DNA of 6,047 nucleotides from Bacteroidales bacterium (GTDB taxonomy: Bacteria; Bacteroidota; Bacteroidia; Bacteroidales; UBA10428): contig JAFGOZ010000479.1 of NCBI GenBank assembly GCA_016926235.1, forward strand, positions 1 through 6,047, read 5' to 3'. Shown here piece after piece: positions 5,969 through 6,047 of this stretch. The position numbers and the translations under genes are program-made. Positions within the stretch are counted from its first letter, which is position 1. Each line of letters opens with the position of its first letter. The notes under the pieces are model-generated. The model was given only the letters and a program-made list of their open reading frames with translations, was not told the origin of the DNA and ran no database searches.

Positions 5969-6014
5969 GCCGGTCAGAAACGCTGCCAATTGCCGGTCAG
6001 AAGCGCTACCATTA
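5969..6014. repeat. Imperfect 23-bp tandem repeat, possible IS end
   Basis: Copy 1 (5969-5991) and copy 2 (5992-6014) share the core GCCGGTCAGAA-CGCT-CCA; the first 20 bases agree at 18 positions, both differences being transitions. The block is clearly GC-richer than the DNA around it and is preceded by the palindrome CGGCGCCG (5965-5972). Repeated sites of about 20 bp at an end are known from IS21-family elements, where they bind the transposase. A TG at 5949-5950 could be the element's tip. No transposase gene is visible, so it would have to lie beyond 6047. The mobile-element reading is an inference; the repeat itself is certain. Confidence 0.6.
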
Positions 6015-6047
6015 AAAATATGATAAATTGAGTGGTTTGAAAAAATA

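Larger units (their letters stand above)
5662..6047. other. Upstream intergenic region of the large gene
   Basis: No convincing gene lies here. Next to the start codon the minus strand reads an A-rich leader (GAAAAATAAAAACC) without Shine-Dalgarno, as expected in Bacteroidota. TAATTTTA on the minus strand (5710-5717) differs at one position from the -7 consensus TAnnTTTG, but no clear -33 TTTG is spaced correctly. Further out lie a T-run with a hairpin (5793-5812), a composite inverted repeat (TTGAGA at 5869-5874 with TCTCAA at 5896-5901, CGGTTA at 5849-5854 with TAACCG at 5904-5909), and the tandem repeat at 5969-6014. Confidence 0.45.

Noticed and set aside
5918..6031. Plus-strand 37-residue open frame running through the tandem repeat
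   Set aside because: It is short, spans the non-coding-looking 23-bp repeats, and has no recognisable motif or start context.

Overview
The window looks like Bacteroidota DNA. It is AT-rich, its start codons follow A-rich leaders without Shine-Dalgarno sequences, and its dominant gene carries a type IX secretion (T9SS) sorting-like domain plus three FISUMP modules (Fibrobacter succinogenes major paralogous domain). A Bacteroidota-style RadC/JAB relative adds to this. Genus cannot be told from the sequence.

Layout, left to right. Positions 69-380 (minus) hold a RadC-like JAB-domain gene that stops just before the metal-binding HNHPSG motif, so it is a broken copy. Positions 381-646 are a gene-free stretch with a good minus-strand hairpin-plus-T-tract terminator at 414-437. 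Positions 647-1021 (plus) encode a 124-residue protein of unknown function, of the small-protein kind often seen in Bacteroidota accessory DNA. A short convergent gap (1022-1095) has weak stem-loops. Positions 1096-5661 (minus) are one 1521-residue secreted multidomain protein filling three quarters of the window. Positions 5662-6047 contain no convincing gene: they hold the leader of the large gene, two hairpins, and a GC-richer imperfect 23-bp tandem repeat at the right edge that resembles the repeated binding sites at the end of an insertion sequence.

The large protein reads, from its N-terminus: signal peptide; T9SS type A sorting-like domain (unusually at the N-terminal side); FISUMP 1; astacin propeptide with a FxGD motif; astacin (M12A) zinc protease; PKD; GH16 glucanase; FISUMP 2; a fibronectin-III-like spacer; FISUMP 3. 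All expected catalytic residues of both enzymes are present. It is therefore predicted to be an exported or surface protein with both peptidase and beta-glucanase activity, carried with several probable ligand-binding modules.

The most notable observation is that the GH16 domain appears circularly permuted. The stretch that is N-terminal in Bacillus lichenases follows the catalytic stretch here, as in the naturally permuted lichenase of Fibrobacter succinogenes. PKD ends immediately before the catalytic half, leaving no room for a normal N-terminal half. Both flanks (broken radC, possible IS end) suggest an accessory region shaped by mobile DNA. The two small left-hand genes show no functional link to the large one.
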